Below, piece after piece: positions 23,942-46,637 of a stretch of 64,000 bases of DNA (position 1 is its first letter; the number at the start of each line of letters is the position of its first letter). Below the pieces are notes generated by a model. That model saw only the letters and a program-made list of their open reading frames with translations, was not told the origin of the DNA and did no database searches. Both the position numbers and the translations under genes were made by a program. This DNA is from Antennarius striatus. Lineage: Eukaryota; Chordata; Actinopteri; Lophiiformes; Antennariidae. The stretch spans positions 11,349,982 through 11,413,981 of the forward strand of contig NC_090781.1 of the NCBI RefSeq assembly GCF_040054535.1, read 5' to 3'.

Positions 23942-26635
23942 CCTAATTGTAAAAGAGACATTATGTGGGCCAAAGAAACACTGGAACCTTGCCTCTTTTG
24001 CAGAACAATAAATACACAACTTATGTTACAACATATTTAAGCCTAAAATTCTCACCTTTGATTTTACAATTTTTATACTGTAATGTTTGCAGGTTTTCAA
24101 ATGCTGTCACTCCACTTGTTTGCCCTCTTTTATAGGAACCCAGATCATCGGGAATTATACCTAAAACATGAGCAGGACAAAAGAATTTTGCAGATATACT
24201 CCACGATCTCCACACAGCAAAGAAAATTAATTTTCATCAGATATATGGGCCATTTTGAACCCTCGTCCTAATAGTTCAGTTTTATTGTTCAGTGAAACAT
24301 TTTATAGGCTGTTAACTTTGAATACTAAATTCATTTGGCCTGGAAGAAATAGTAGTGCATTCTGGTATCCACACATTCTGTCTTCAAATCAGTATATTTA
24401 AAAAGTCTAGAAGTGATAAAGCACCATGGTCCCCTTCACAGAACTTGATCAAACAAAAAAAAATCCATCAGCTGTGCACTATTTTGGTACATTCCACAAA
24501 ATCCTAATCATAGACAGTAATCAGAACATATTATGTTAATGAAAGTATATCAACTTACCTTAAATGTAAATTAGAAAAAACCTGCTGCCTTGTCCAAAAA
24601 AAGGTGCAACAAAGTGACCACTGATGGCAGAATTCCTGTGAGCAAAGAATTGGCATTTGCTCAGCTAACAGTTAAATATCAACTTGCATTGATTTGGGGC
24701 CTTAAAGCACTATTTGTTTGTAATTGTAGCTACTGAGACTCATCCATGGTTAAATATTGCAGACTGAGACGTTTTGCTTTTTCTAATCTCAGTCAGCAGA
24801 TGATAATATGATGCAAGTATTTAACAGGACACATGACTAATTAGTTGCAAAAATGTGGATTATCCAACTTTATGAGGAAACCAATGTAATATGTTGACAT
24901 CAGTCAGACATTCAATATTAGACGACATAAGCCCACGTTTCGCAGAAAGCCCTGGCTTTGACAGATTCCAAACTATACAGAACAGTCATGTTTGTGTGTC
25001 CTGCCAATAAAAAAAAAACCCCAAAACACACATTATGAACAATAACTAGAGAGAAATAAATGAAGACATTGTCGCATTCCTCAGGAAGAACCCTAGAATC
25101 TAGATCACAAACAGATATATGCATACACAAGAGGGGACTTTGTCCAATTTGAACTCTCGTGATTGAGCCCAGACCAGAAGGCTGGGCTAGGAGTCCGGAC
25201 AAACTTGTGAATCACATAGAGACTCAAACACAAAACCATTAGGAAGTACTTTTTTTTATTATTATTAATAATTCATTTAATGAATTGGTGTTTCATTGAC
25301 TTCACTTAAAATTTGCAGAGACAATCAAACAGTTGAAGCCAATTGTCAGTATGCAACTAAAAATATTTTTTTATAACAAATATTTAATTCTTTGAGCTTT
25401 CACTGTAGGTTTAGAAAAAAAATGCATGTATCAAAAAGTGTCATACAGAGCAGATGAGCTTTGAGCAAATAGCTGGAAAAGAACTCAAACTTTGTTTCAC
25501 AACATGAAAGTGGTAAAAGTGAAAGTGCAGCACTTTCATTACTGGATGGGTAATGGCCCTTGAACAACTTTGATGGATAAATTAAGAGCTTTGTGGACAC
25601 AAATCTATGCAGCAAGTAAAAGCACATTTTTTTCTACAGTTATTTTTTTTTGTTGGCATTTTGTAAACATATTATTAAGCATCATATAAATGCTGTAATA
25701 CAAAATGTTTTGTCTTGGCATTGACTTCTCCTATATTAGCTTTTGTAGTAAGAAATTATGAAGTGTTGAATTTATTAACTGGCATACTCCAGTATGTTGC
25801 TGCTACATGTTCTGACTGCTGATCATCTGTTTAAAAATCCCTCGGCATCTTCAAGTAATTTGTGAGTGAATAAAAACATTTAGTCTTTAAAATTGAAGAG
25901 ACAATCTAAATGTTACAATTCAAGCCGTACTTGTGCAGTAGAATGAAGGCTGTGCAGTAATTCTGTATTTCTGTTTGTAAGGACAACTGAAGAGTCTCCA
26001 CTGAGACTGTCCACAAAAACGTGTTTTTATTACTCATGAAGTATGAACAATCTAATGTAAAAAAAACACAAATAAATTATTTCATCTACAAATACTGCAT
26101 AGTTTAATCAGTGCATTTGGATTCACATGTATTCTAACATAAAGGGAAATGAGGTCAAAGTATTTTTGGTGTTTTTATGCATCTATTTGGAAAAGGTAAA
26201 CACTACAGAAGAACCATATTTGGTTCCACCTTCCTGAGCAGGTCTTCTGATTCACGATTTTGAACAGAAGAACTGACCTACATGGTAAAAGGAACAAACG
26301 GCAATAAGAATTTTCCCATTACTGTATATATATATATATGTATATCGTTTAAACAACTGTAGGCTTTTAAAATATCATGGGATTTACTGCACATGACCTG
26401 TTATTCAAATTTAGTGCCATCCAAGAGGGACATTGATTTGTTATTTTATGAAGCTTATACAATAAGTATGCTTGTGCCGCTTCATTCAAAAAGCAATTTA
26501 GTCTAATATTCAGTATAACTTATCTCAAGCACAAGAGAAAGACAGACAAATCAGACACCTGGTATCTCCACAAACAGGACACTTTCTAGATCAGGGTTAA
26601 GACTGATTTGTGTAAATGGGAGTCATTGATTCTCC
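23942..26635. other. serpinf2 5' flank and wdr81 3' untranslated region
   Basis: No additional gene recognised. The left half should hold the serpinf2 promoter. The right end holds the wdr81 3' untranslated region, with an AATAAA on the minus strand at 26026-26031, about 605 nt after the wdr81 stop. The sequence is AT-rich with a short TA run at about 26324-26346. Confidence 0.45.
24559..24640 (-). other. Possible serpinf2 5' untranslated exon
   Basis: On the minus strand a good donor (gtaagt at about 24553-24558) could pair with the acceptor TTAG just upstream of the serpinf2 start codon (near 23941). The upstream limit of the exon is a guess. An HNF1-like GTTAAATATCAAC lies about 100 bp upstream at 24671-24683. 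Confidence 0.25.
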
Positions 26636-38387
<11,752 letters not shown>

Positions 38388-38516
38388 GGTGAGTCTTCAA
38401 TGCTTGTTAATAGTCACAGAATGTCCTGCTGCATATGCCTCACTGTCTCCAAACCAAGGACATCAAGGGCAGACCCACAATCAACTGTTCCCCACTGAGG
38501 AAAGAGCTGAAAAAAA
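38388..38516 (-). other. wdr81 5' untranslated part of the first coding exon, with two short uORFs
   Basis: An acceptor (TTTTTTTCAG) on the minus strand ends at 38517. The leader up to the ATG at 38387 carries two complete small upstream frames, 38440-38463 (7 codons plus stop) and 38414-38434 (6 codons plus stop), both ending before the main start. Confidence 0.6.
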
Positions 38517-39106
38517 CAAAACACAAAAACAAATGGACAATAAGAATAGCAACAACTGACTTTAATAGTGATTGTACAAGGCAGTACTACATGGACAGAA
38601 AACTTGGAAAGAATAGTTTACCACCGAGGAGAGGAGTATGTCACTGTAATGACACAGTAATGTGAAAATAGTGAACGCACATGACTCAATTAACCCAACT
38701 ACATTGAGTTAAAATGTATCTTTACCCTAAGAAAACTAAAACACTGACCGTAACTCATTTTAGCCATGGTTGCTCGAGAGTTGTCAGAGACAGCACCCAA
38801 GAAACAACACAGTCTGCCAAATCTAGAGTAAAGTATAACTGTCCCAAATATTTAGCTACTGGCCTGAAATACAACGTTTAAACACCGGATACCATCTTGA
38901 GACTGAAAAAACTGATTGAGGAAGTAAAAGTAACTTAACGCTAACAGTTAGCCTAGCGAAGTGGCTAACGTAAAAACACTTTGACCCAGCAAGCTTAATG
39001 ACACAACGCTTGACAAAAATATATATAAAACTGTTTTTTTTTTATCGTAACTTCAATGCAATTGAGGCACAATAAACAATAACATGCACTTGTTTTTTCG
39101 GCTCAC

Positions 39107-39400
39107 CAATTGTAGTAGTTGGCAGCTAGCAAGCCTTAGGACAGAGACCGGGTTCACGCATGCTGAATTAACGTCATAACACGAAAACATTCTGCGGGTT
39201 GACATGTAAGTGGTTCCTCCATCCTGTAATGTTTAGAGACGTGTGTCAGCAGATAGACAGGTTCATCCGCCGACGGTGTTTTTGTTCGGGGTTAGTCACA
39301 GCCATCTTTGCTCAGCGACACCTCACGTGACACAACACCAGCCCATTCTCATGTGACTGCCCCCGCCCTCCTGTCCCGCGAGCCCCAAACAACAGATAAT
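39107..39400 (-). promoter_or_regulatory. wdr81 promoter and likely first untranslated exon
   Basis: A GTGAGC donor on the minus strand at 39101-39106 marks the end of a probable 5' untranslated exon. Upstream the sequence becomes CpG-richer. TCACGTGA (39323-39330) is a palindromic E-box of TFEB/MITF (CLEAR/M-box) type and TCATGTGA (39349-39356) is a second M-box-like site 26 bp away. The exact transcription start was not determined. Confidence 0.5.
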
Positions 39401-39804
39401 GGCGCAAAATATCCTGTCTTAATACCTAAGGAAGAATAAGAACATATTCACTGTTGGCTATATGTATTTATCTAACTTGTGTTTACATATTTTACTACGT
39501 AGTGTGTGCTTAATTTTCTGAATCTACAACTGTTGTTCTTGTTCTCTTTTGCACAGAGACCAAAAACTTAGAACTTCACATTTATTGGAATATACAGGAC
39601 AAATTGTGTTGAATGGTGTTTTTACTGTGCGCGTTGTAGAAGTGTCAATAAATATCGTGAAATTATCATTTCATACATGTGACATGTATGTGACAATACA
39701 TTTGAGTTAATTTTGGTAACAATGTCTGGTGGGACATTTTTAAGCTTAAGAGATAAGAATCGGTCAATGTTTTCTTTTGTTGTTTGATGTCTGTCCCTTC
39801 ATAT

Positions 39805-39975
<171 letters not shown>

Positions 39976-41347
39976 TAAGATCCTATACATAACAAATAAA
40001 CACCATGAATCCTGAGACAAACCAGGCTGTGGTATAGCAGAGTTGATTTAGGGATTGAAATGAAGCTGTAATTGCACTTACTTTTGATACTTTTGATGTT
40101 CCATAATGATAAACTTGCATTTACACCCAAGCTAAGGTGTAATAAAACAAATGTCCACAAGGAGGCGTCACCTGTGTAACTTTAACACATCTCCCACCTT
40201 ACAATTCGCAGTACAGTATTTTGCCCTTTGATAATCTATTTTCTAAGGGAAATTATTTAAATGAAATGAAATGAAATTAAAAATCAGTTCACACAAATAA
40301 AAAAAACTTTTATTTCACTATGTTACCATTGCAACACAAATACTGTTTAGTTTAGTTTAACAATTTCATAAAACACATGATTACACATGGTTGAAAAAGC
40401 CAGAATTAGCCACAAGGCTAGTTTCCATCTGTAGTCCCCTGGCCATGATGTATAAAAAGCAGTAAAAGCAATAAATTACATCTACAATATAATACAAAAA
40501 AAAAAACCATAGTCAAACACTTACTGTATAAGTGCTCATATTAGTAGTGCTGGGCAGAATGTGTTTTTGGTCATTCCATGAAAACTGTGTAGTTTGGGCC
40601 CTCAGAATTCAAAGAGGAACGGAAGACTTAATAAAGCTGTCAGTGATATGTTCTGTGTCTGAAACCATTGTTTCAAATTTACTTGTTAGTGTGAGGTTAA
40701 ATAAAATTAAAGAAATACATAAAAATGGCATTTTTTTGTGTTAAACTACAATCATTTTCTCATGTCCTCTGAGCATTTTTGTCTTTCATGTAATGTAAAG
40801 CTTAAAAAATATCAAATAAATCTCACACATTGTTGTGGTTAGAAATACTTTCTGCAATGTGATAATCATATTAAATTGACATGTTTTTGGTTAAAATGTT
40901 TTGATTATCTGTAATCTTCAATTTAATGTTCCACTCCATCACACTAATACAACTTTGCCTCAAAACGCAATACTTTGCAATACCTGTAGATGACGCCACT
41001 AACAGGAAGTCACATTATTCAAGAGTTTGAAGAACAGATGTTCAAACAATGTGGTGAGTTTTGATTTTCTTTTATGACATCTTTGGAAGATTTTCCTGTC
41101 AAAAATTCCTCCATTTTTCAGTGTAGTTTCATACTAACTCTCGTGTTAACTTTTAGCACATCCCGAATTTCTGAATGCTGCTTTAGAATTTCCACCCCGT
41201 TGCATTCTGACCCATCACACTAAAGCCTGTGATGGAGTGTGTGGCATGGCATTGTTCTTCATTAGGAATCATTATGAAATATTTTAATCACTTTCACAGT
41301 TCACTCCCTCAGCATCAAATCAAACACTTTGTTCTGTTTTCAGGAGG

Positions 41348-41858
41348 ATTTTTGTGATAGAAGAGTGTCATATGATAGAAGAGTTTCAGCTAAAATGAAA
41401 GGAAAGGTGTACGAAACTGTGATGAGACCAGCGATGTTGTTTGGTCTAGAGACAGTGTCACTGAGGAAAAGACAGGAGACAGAGCTGGAGGTAGCAGAGA
41501 TGAAGATGCTGAGGTTCTCTTTGGGAGTGACCAGGAAGGATAGGATCCGGAATGAGTACATCAGAGGGACAGCACATGTTAGAGGTTTTGGAGATAAAGT
41601 CAGAGAGACCAGACTGAGATGGTTTGGACATGTCCAGTGGAGAGATAGGGAATATATTGGTAGAAGGATGCCGAGTTTTGAACTGCCAGACAGGAGGCCT
41701 AGGGGAAGACCAAAGAGGAGTTTTGTGGATGTAGTGAAAGAGGACATGAAGGTAGTTGGTGTGAGAGAAGAGGAGGTAGAAGACAGGGTTAGATGGAGGC
41801 AATTCATTCACTGTGGCGACCCCTAATGGGAAAAGCTGAAAGGAAAAGAAGAAGATGA
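41348..41858 (+). mobile_element. RTE-like element 3' end fragment
   Basis: About 510 bp matching the end of the element at 1030-3000. The frame is open from about 41348 to the stop at 41824-41826. It has MRPAMLFGLETVSLRKRQET, RWFGHVQWRDREYIGRRM, RGRPKR and a final CGDP. The tail GGAAAAGCTGAAAGGAAAAG then GAAGAAG is the typical end of the family. The open frame is a residue of a recent insertion, not a host gene. Confidence 0.85.
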
Positions 41859-42540
41859 GTCTGTTAAGTGAAGCAGAGAGACAGGTGATGTCGAACACAC
41901 CGCAATGCTGATCCTGGAAGAAGGCAACGTATTTAGAAAGTGAGAAACAGAGATGTACAACGGATATAGAGCAAGACACAAAGAAGGTCATAAAGGATTT
42001 AATGTATGTGAGAGAGCCAAGTGTCAGTAACAAAAAAAAAAGGGAAGAGGGCATAGAAAAAGAGGGAAAGAGAAAGCAGGGGTCTTGAAAAACTTCTTGA
42101 GGAAAGAAAACAAGCATACAAACAAGTTTTACTGAGTGTTAACAAAGTGAGCTGTAAATTAATGTTTTTGAGCAACTGTTCTTAAAATGTATCTGTGTCT
42201 GTCGTTAATTAAGGTCTAAATAATATCTACCAGATTTTGGCAACGTTGAAATTGTGCAGTTCTTAAATTTACCCATTCCACCCCACCACAATGCTCCACT
42301 GTATCACAGTGGACAATGTTGATTTAGTGGTTAAAGCAATCACACACATAGTTTATAACTGCAATAATGTACAGAATATATGTGTTTTATTGCAGATTTT
42401 TAAGTTTAGCAATGAAAATATGACCACTAGCATATTAAATTTATTTATAAATGCTGTACATAAAATATAAACTTAAAATAAAATAATTTATGCTAACTAT
42501 TGGTGTTTTCGAGCAAAAAGACACTTTCTGGGTTTTTTTT

Positions 42541-42757
42541 CATCGATCTATTTTCTGCCGCTGTATCCGCCATAGCGAGTCATGGGGAGCTGGAGCCTAT
42601 CCCAGCTGGCGTGAGGCGGGTCTCCGGGCACGACGCCAGTGCACCGCGGAGAGTCCAAGCAGAGTCGCAGACACGGGCAGAGCATGCAAACTCCGCACAA
42701 CCCGGAACCGCCGTGTTGTGAGGCGACAGCGCTACCCACTTAGCCACTGTACTGCCC
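42541..42757 (-). repeat. Dispersed fish repeat with tRNA-like head
   Basis: Reverse-oriented copy of the family at 19254. On the plus strand it shows CTATCCCAGCTGGCGTGAGG, AGCATGCAAACTCCGC and GGCGACAGCGCTACCCACTT. It is shorter than a full copy, lacking a middle block. Confidence 0.65.
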
Positions 42758-42927
42758 ACTTTCTGTTTGTCTCATTTTTTAAAATCTATAATTACTGTTG
42801 AACTTGTTAATGTTTGTCCTGTGATAGGGTAGAAAAATAAATTCTGTTCAGTGGATATATATGTGCTAAAATACTTTCATAAAATGGTGCCTGGTTTGAA
42901 AAATATGTTTTCTTTCAAATGTTACAT

Positions 42928-44690
42928 AGACAGATAAATAGATACTTTAACAATCCCGGAGGATATTGCACATATCCACTGGTCAGACATTACATAATGA
43001 ATAAATGAATAAATACTGGGTAAACACCAGGGAAAAAAAGAAACACTGACATCACAGGACATACCACAAGACATACACTACACAAACAGACACATGTAGC
43101 ATTAACAGGACATATACTAAACTACAACTAAAATATAAACAGTATAAAATTAAAATATAAACAGTATAAAATTAAATAAAATCCATTCAACCGCGTGCTG
43201 ACCTCGCCACCTCCCCGCCGCTTCTCCTGAGAGTCATTGTACCCCCTGATGGCACGGGGCACGAAGGAGGACTTCAGCCTCTCTGTGGAGGTGCTGTGTG
43301 ACCGCAGTCTGCCGCTGGAGGTGCTCCTCTGCTGGGAGAAGGTGGTGTGCAGGGGGGTGGCTGGTGTTGTTCATGATAGTCCTGACTTTGGACATGGTCC
43401 TACTCTCTAGAAGCGTCTCCACAGAGTCCAGGCTCAGCCTGACCACTGAGTCCGCTCTGCGGATGAGTCTGTTAAGACGGTCCATATCTCTTTTCCTGGC
43501 CCCACCACCCCAACACACAATGGCATATGACAGCACACTAGAAAATACGGACTGATAGAACATGAGAAGGAGCTTAGGACAGATGTTATTGGAGGCCAGC
43601 CTCCTCAGGAAGTACATCCTACTCTGCCCCTTCTTGTACACACAGTCCGAGTTGAGTGACCAGTCCAGTTCGCTGTCTAACCGCAGTCCCAGGTACTTAT
43701 AGTTTCCTACCACCTCCACCTCACTGCCCTCGATGATCACTGGTTGTGGAGAGGGAGGTGCCCGTCGGAAACCCAGCACCATCTCCTTCATCTTGGAGAC
43801 GTTGAGCTGGAGCTGGTTCTGCTGGCACCACTCCACAAAGTCAGCCACCTATGCCCTGTTCTCCCCCTTATCACCCTCCGGGATACATGCCACAATCGCA
43901 GTGTCATCAGAGTGCTTCTGTATGTGGCATGTATCCGAGTTGTGCTTGAAGTCCAATGTGTAGAGGGTGAAGAGAATGGGGGAGAGCACGGTCCCCTGTA
44001 GCGCCCTTGTGCTGCTGGTCACCATAGAAGACAAAAAGTCCCCCATATGGACGTACTGGGGTCGTCCGTTAGGTAGTCCGTGATCCAGCTCACGAGGTAG
44101 GGGTCCACAGCGATGGAGGTCAGTTTATCCTGCAGGAGCCGGGTCTGGATGGTGTTGAAGGCGCTCGAAAAGTCAAAGAAGAGCACCCTGACGGCACAGC
44201 CCCCGGTGCCCAGATAGGAGAGCACACGGTGGAGTAGGTACAAGACAGCGTCGTCAACCCCAACCTTGGCCTGATAGGTGAACTGGAAAGGGTCCATTGC
44301 ACCCTGCACCTGTGGACGCTCCACATAAGCTCCAGGACCAGTCGCTCTAGGGTCTTTATTACATGGGAGGTAAGAGCGACCAGTTGGTGGTCGTTGAGCT
44401 CAGTAGGGAGTCTTTTCTTGGGTACAGGAACAATGCAGGAGGTCTTCCACAGTGCCGGGACCCTCCCCAGCCGCAGACTGAGGTTGAACAATCACTGCAG
44501 GGGGTCCCCTAGTCCCCTTGGGGAGACCTTATCTGGTCCAGCCGCCTTACAGGGACGGAGCCTCTGCAGTGTTGTCGTCACCAGGTCTGCAGTGATGACG
44601 GTCTCGGTCGTGGTGGGAGCAGGAGGTCGTGGCGAGGTTAGAAGTCCAGTGGTTGAGGTGGGGCCGTTCTCCATGTACATGTTCTCCATG
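42928..44690 (-). mobile_element. CR1/Rex1-like LINE, 5'-truncated and frameshifted
   Basis: Reads from about 44690 down to 42928. Reverse transcriptase pieces in order: RPCKAAGPDKVSPRGL, WKTSCIVPVPKK, ALTSHVIKTLERLVLEL, VLFFDFSSAFNTIQTRLLQ, QGTVLSPILFTLYTLDF, SDDTAIVA, then the thumb and C-terminal block (FVEWCQQNQLQLNVSKMKEM, NYKYLGLRLDSELDW). A stop near 44492 and frame changes near 44330, 44040 and 43850 break it. The endonuclease end is missing. The 3' end has an AATATCCTCCGGGATTGTTA tail. The clade is inferred from motif style. Confidence 0.8.
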
Positions 44691-45870
44691 GTATGAAATT
44701 TTAAAAAAAGGTTATGATCAAGTACCTAAAAATTCAAAGGTCCTATCTTAACACATTCCAGGAAACACCCAGGAAACAATACAGCATCAGTCATGGCGAA
44801 TAATGACAATCTAATTTGCTGAAGCTCATATATTTGAGAATGATAACCACTTATCCAACACAGAAGTTCCAGTGTATTGCAGTTGTTATATAAACATCTA
44901 TAAATTCCCTTTTTGGTTTACTGATTTTTTTCTTCAATAAACAGTATTTAAAAGGTTGAAAATGGATTTTTCCAGGTGAATCATAGAAAAGCGGATATAT
45001 TGCACAAACACAGAAATCCACGAGGAAAGAGGTGAAAATATTCACTGAGATATTTGTGAAGTCTCTCAATTAGTTGACAGAATCCTGGTATCCTCATGCA
45101 GACACATGGCAAGACCTGCAGGGTTGCAACATATTTTTAAGGTGGGCGCCCACATCCTGTTGATGACACCGTTACATTATCTCCTCTTGGTAGTGTGTTG
45201 TTGATTCCTCATGTTGCAGAGACTGTATAGATATTATTGTAAATTACACCTTTCGAATGATGATAAATAGTTCAGACCTGTGATATTCCTGTGAATTATT
45301 AATTTGTGTCCATGCATGTCATGAAAAACAATCAATCCTAAAATCTTTTTGTCTTCTGTAAATATTTAGTTGAGTTCTGTGACTTCGTGCTCTCTGACAG
45401 ACACCTACACTGATCTCAACACATCTCATTTCATTGAGGTCCAATCCCAGCATGTGCTTAAATTCACTCTGATAATGAACAATGAACAGAAACCCAACTG
45501 TTTTATGTGATTGAGGTAACACGAGGCGTTGTTGTAATATATTTTCTGGTCAGTTTGCAAAACTTTTTCTAATTACGTTGACTCACACTGTGGTGCAGTC
45601 TGACCTGATGCAAGGAGTTTAGTCACCTTTAATATTATCTTAATTCCAAGAACAGCATGAATAACTAAGTTCTTTACATTTCACTTCATGAATTAATGGA
45701 GTGATGAGTTCATCTGATAAAAAATCAAAATTGATTTAGCAGCTGTAGGAACTTCATATTTTCGCTCTGTCTCTGTCAGTCTTGTCTGTCTGTCTGTCTG
45801 TCAAGACTGAGTGGGAATCTTTTCATTATTTTGGAGTTTATTGCTTATTGATCTGTAGAAATGATAATCA
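44691..45870. other. Intergenic, upstream of slc13a5
   Basis: No gene seen. Contains a short TGTC run near 45785-45802. AT-rich and otherwise unremarkable by eye. Confidence 0.45.
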
Positions 45871-45956
45871 GTCTTCTTCTTCTTCTCCTTTTGGCTTTTC
45901 CTTTCAGGGGTCGCCACAGCGAATCAGTTGCCTCCATCTAACCCTGTCTTCTGTAT
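45871..45956 (-). mobile_element. RTE-like 3' terminal fragment, about 86 bp
   Basis: The minus strand encodes DRVRWRQLIRCGDP and then the GAAAAGCCAAAAGGAGAAG tail with GAAGAAG. This is the third copy of the RTE-like family in the window. Confidence 0.75.
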
Positions 45957-45983
45957 TCAGGTCTTTTATTGACTGGAGCAGCT

Positions 45984-46153
<170 letters not shown>

Positions 46154-46429
46154 GACTCAACATGTTTCTGGATAGCGTCAGCTTTTGTATGCAAAGTAAA
46201 ACAAGTAGTGGTGAGCCAGTTTTTACAGACAAGGAGTTTTATAGATTGAAAAAACTAAGAAAAAAAGTAAAAGACATAAATGTAGAAGAGATGATTGTGG
46301 AGAACATGATAATTGTTTTTTATTTCTTCTTAATTTTGTCTGTTTATTTTAGTTTGATAAATGTAAAAAGGTTAGATGTTTCATTGTTCGGAAAAGGCAC
46401 AGTATTATTGAAAATCTTCTTTACGTGAA

Positions 46430-46637
46430 TCTCTTATATTTTGTATCAACATGATTATTTTGTAACCCCCCCCCCTCTCACTTCATTGTGATTTGTCTCT
46501 CTCTCTCTCTCTTTAACTGCCTGACGCCCCCTTCTCCTCTTCCCTCTCCTCCTCCTCCTCCTCCTCCTCCTCCTCTCACCTCCACAAAAGCGCGATTACA
46601 AAAGTGCGAAAGCCTCCTTGTCTCATTTTAATTCAGG
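46430..46637 (+). promoter_or_regulatory. slc13a5 proximal 5' flank, polypyrimidine-rich
   Basis: A CT run at about 46496-46513 and a (TCC)n array at about 46547-46575 lie immediately upstream of the slc13a5 start codon at 46638. No TATA box is clear. The transcription start is not determined. Confidence 0.4.

Noticed and set aside
41329-41826. Intact 160-codon open frame as a possible host gene
   Set aside because: It is the C-terminal end of the RTE-like retrotransposon, with the same motifs and tail as the copy at 1030-3000.
43234-43848. 204-codon minus-strand frame as a possible gene
   Set aside because: It is the thumb and C-terminal part of a CR1/Rex1-like LINE reverse transcriptase, continuous with broken upstream pieces.
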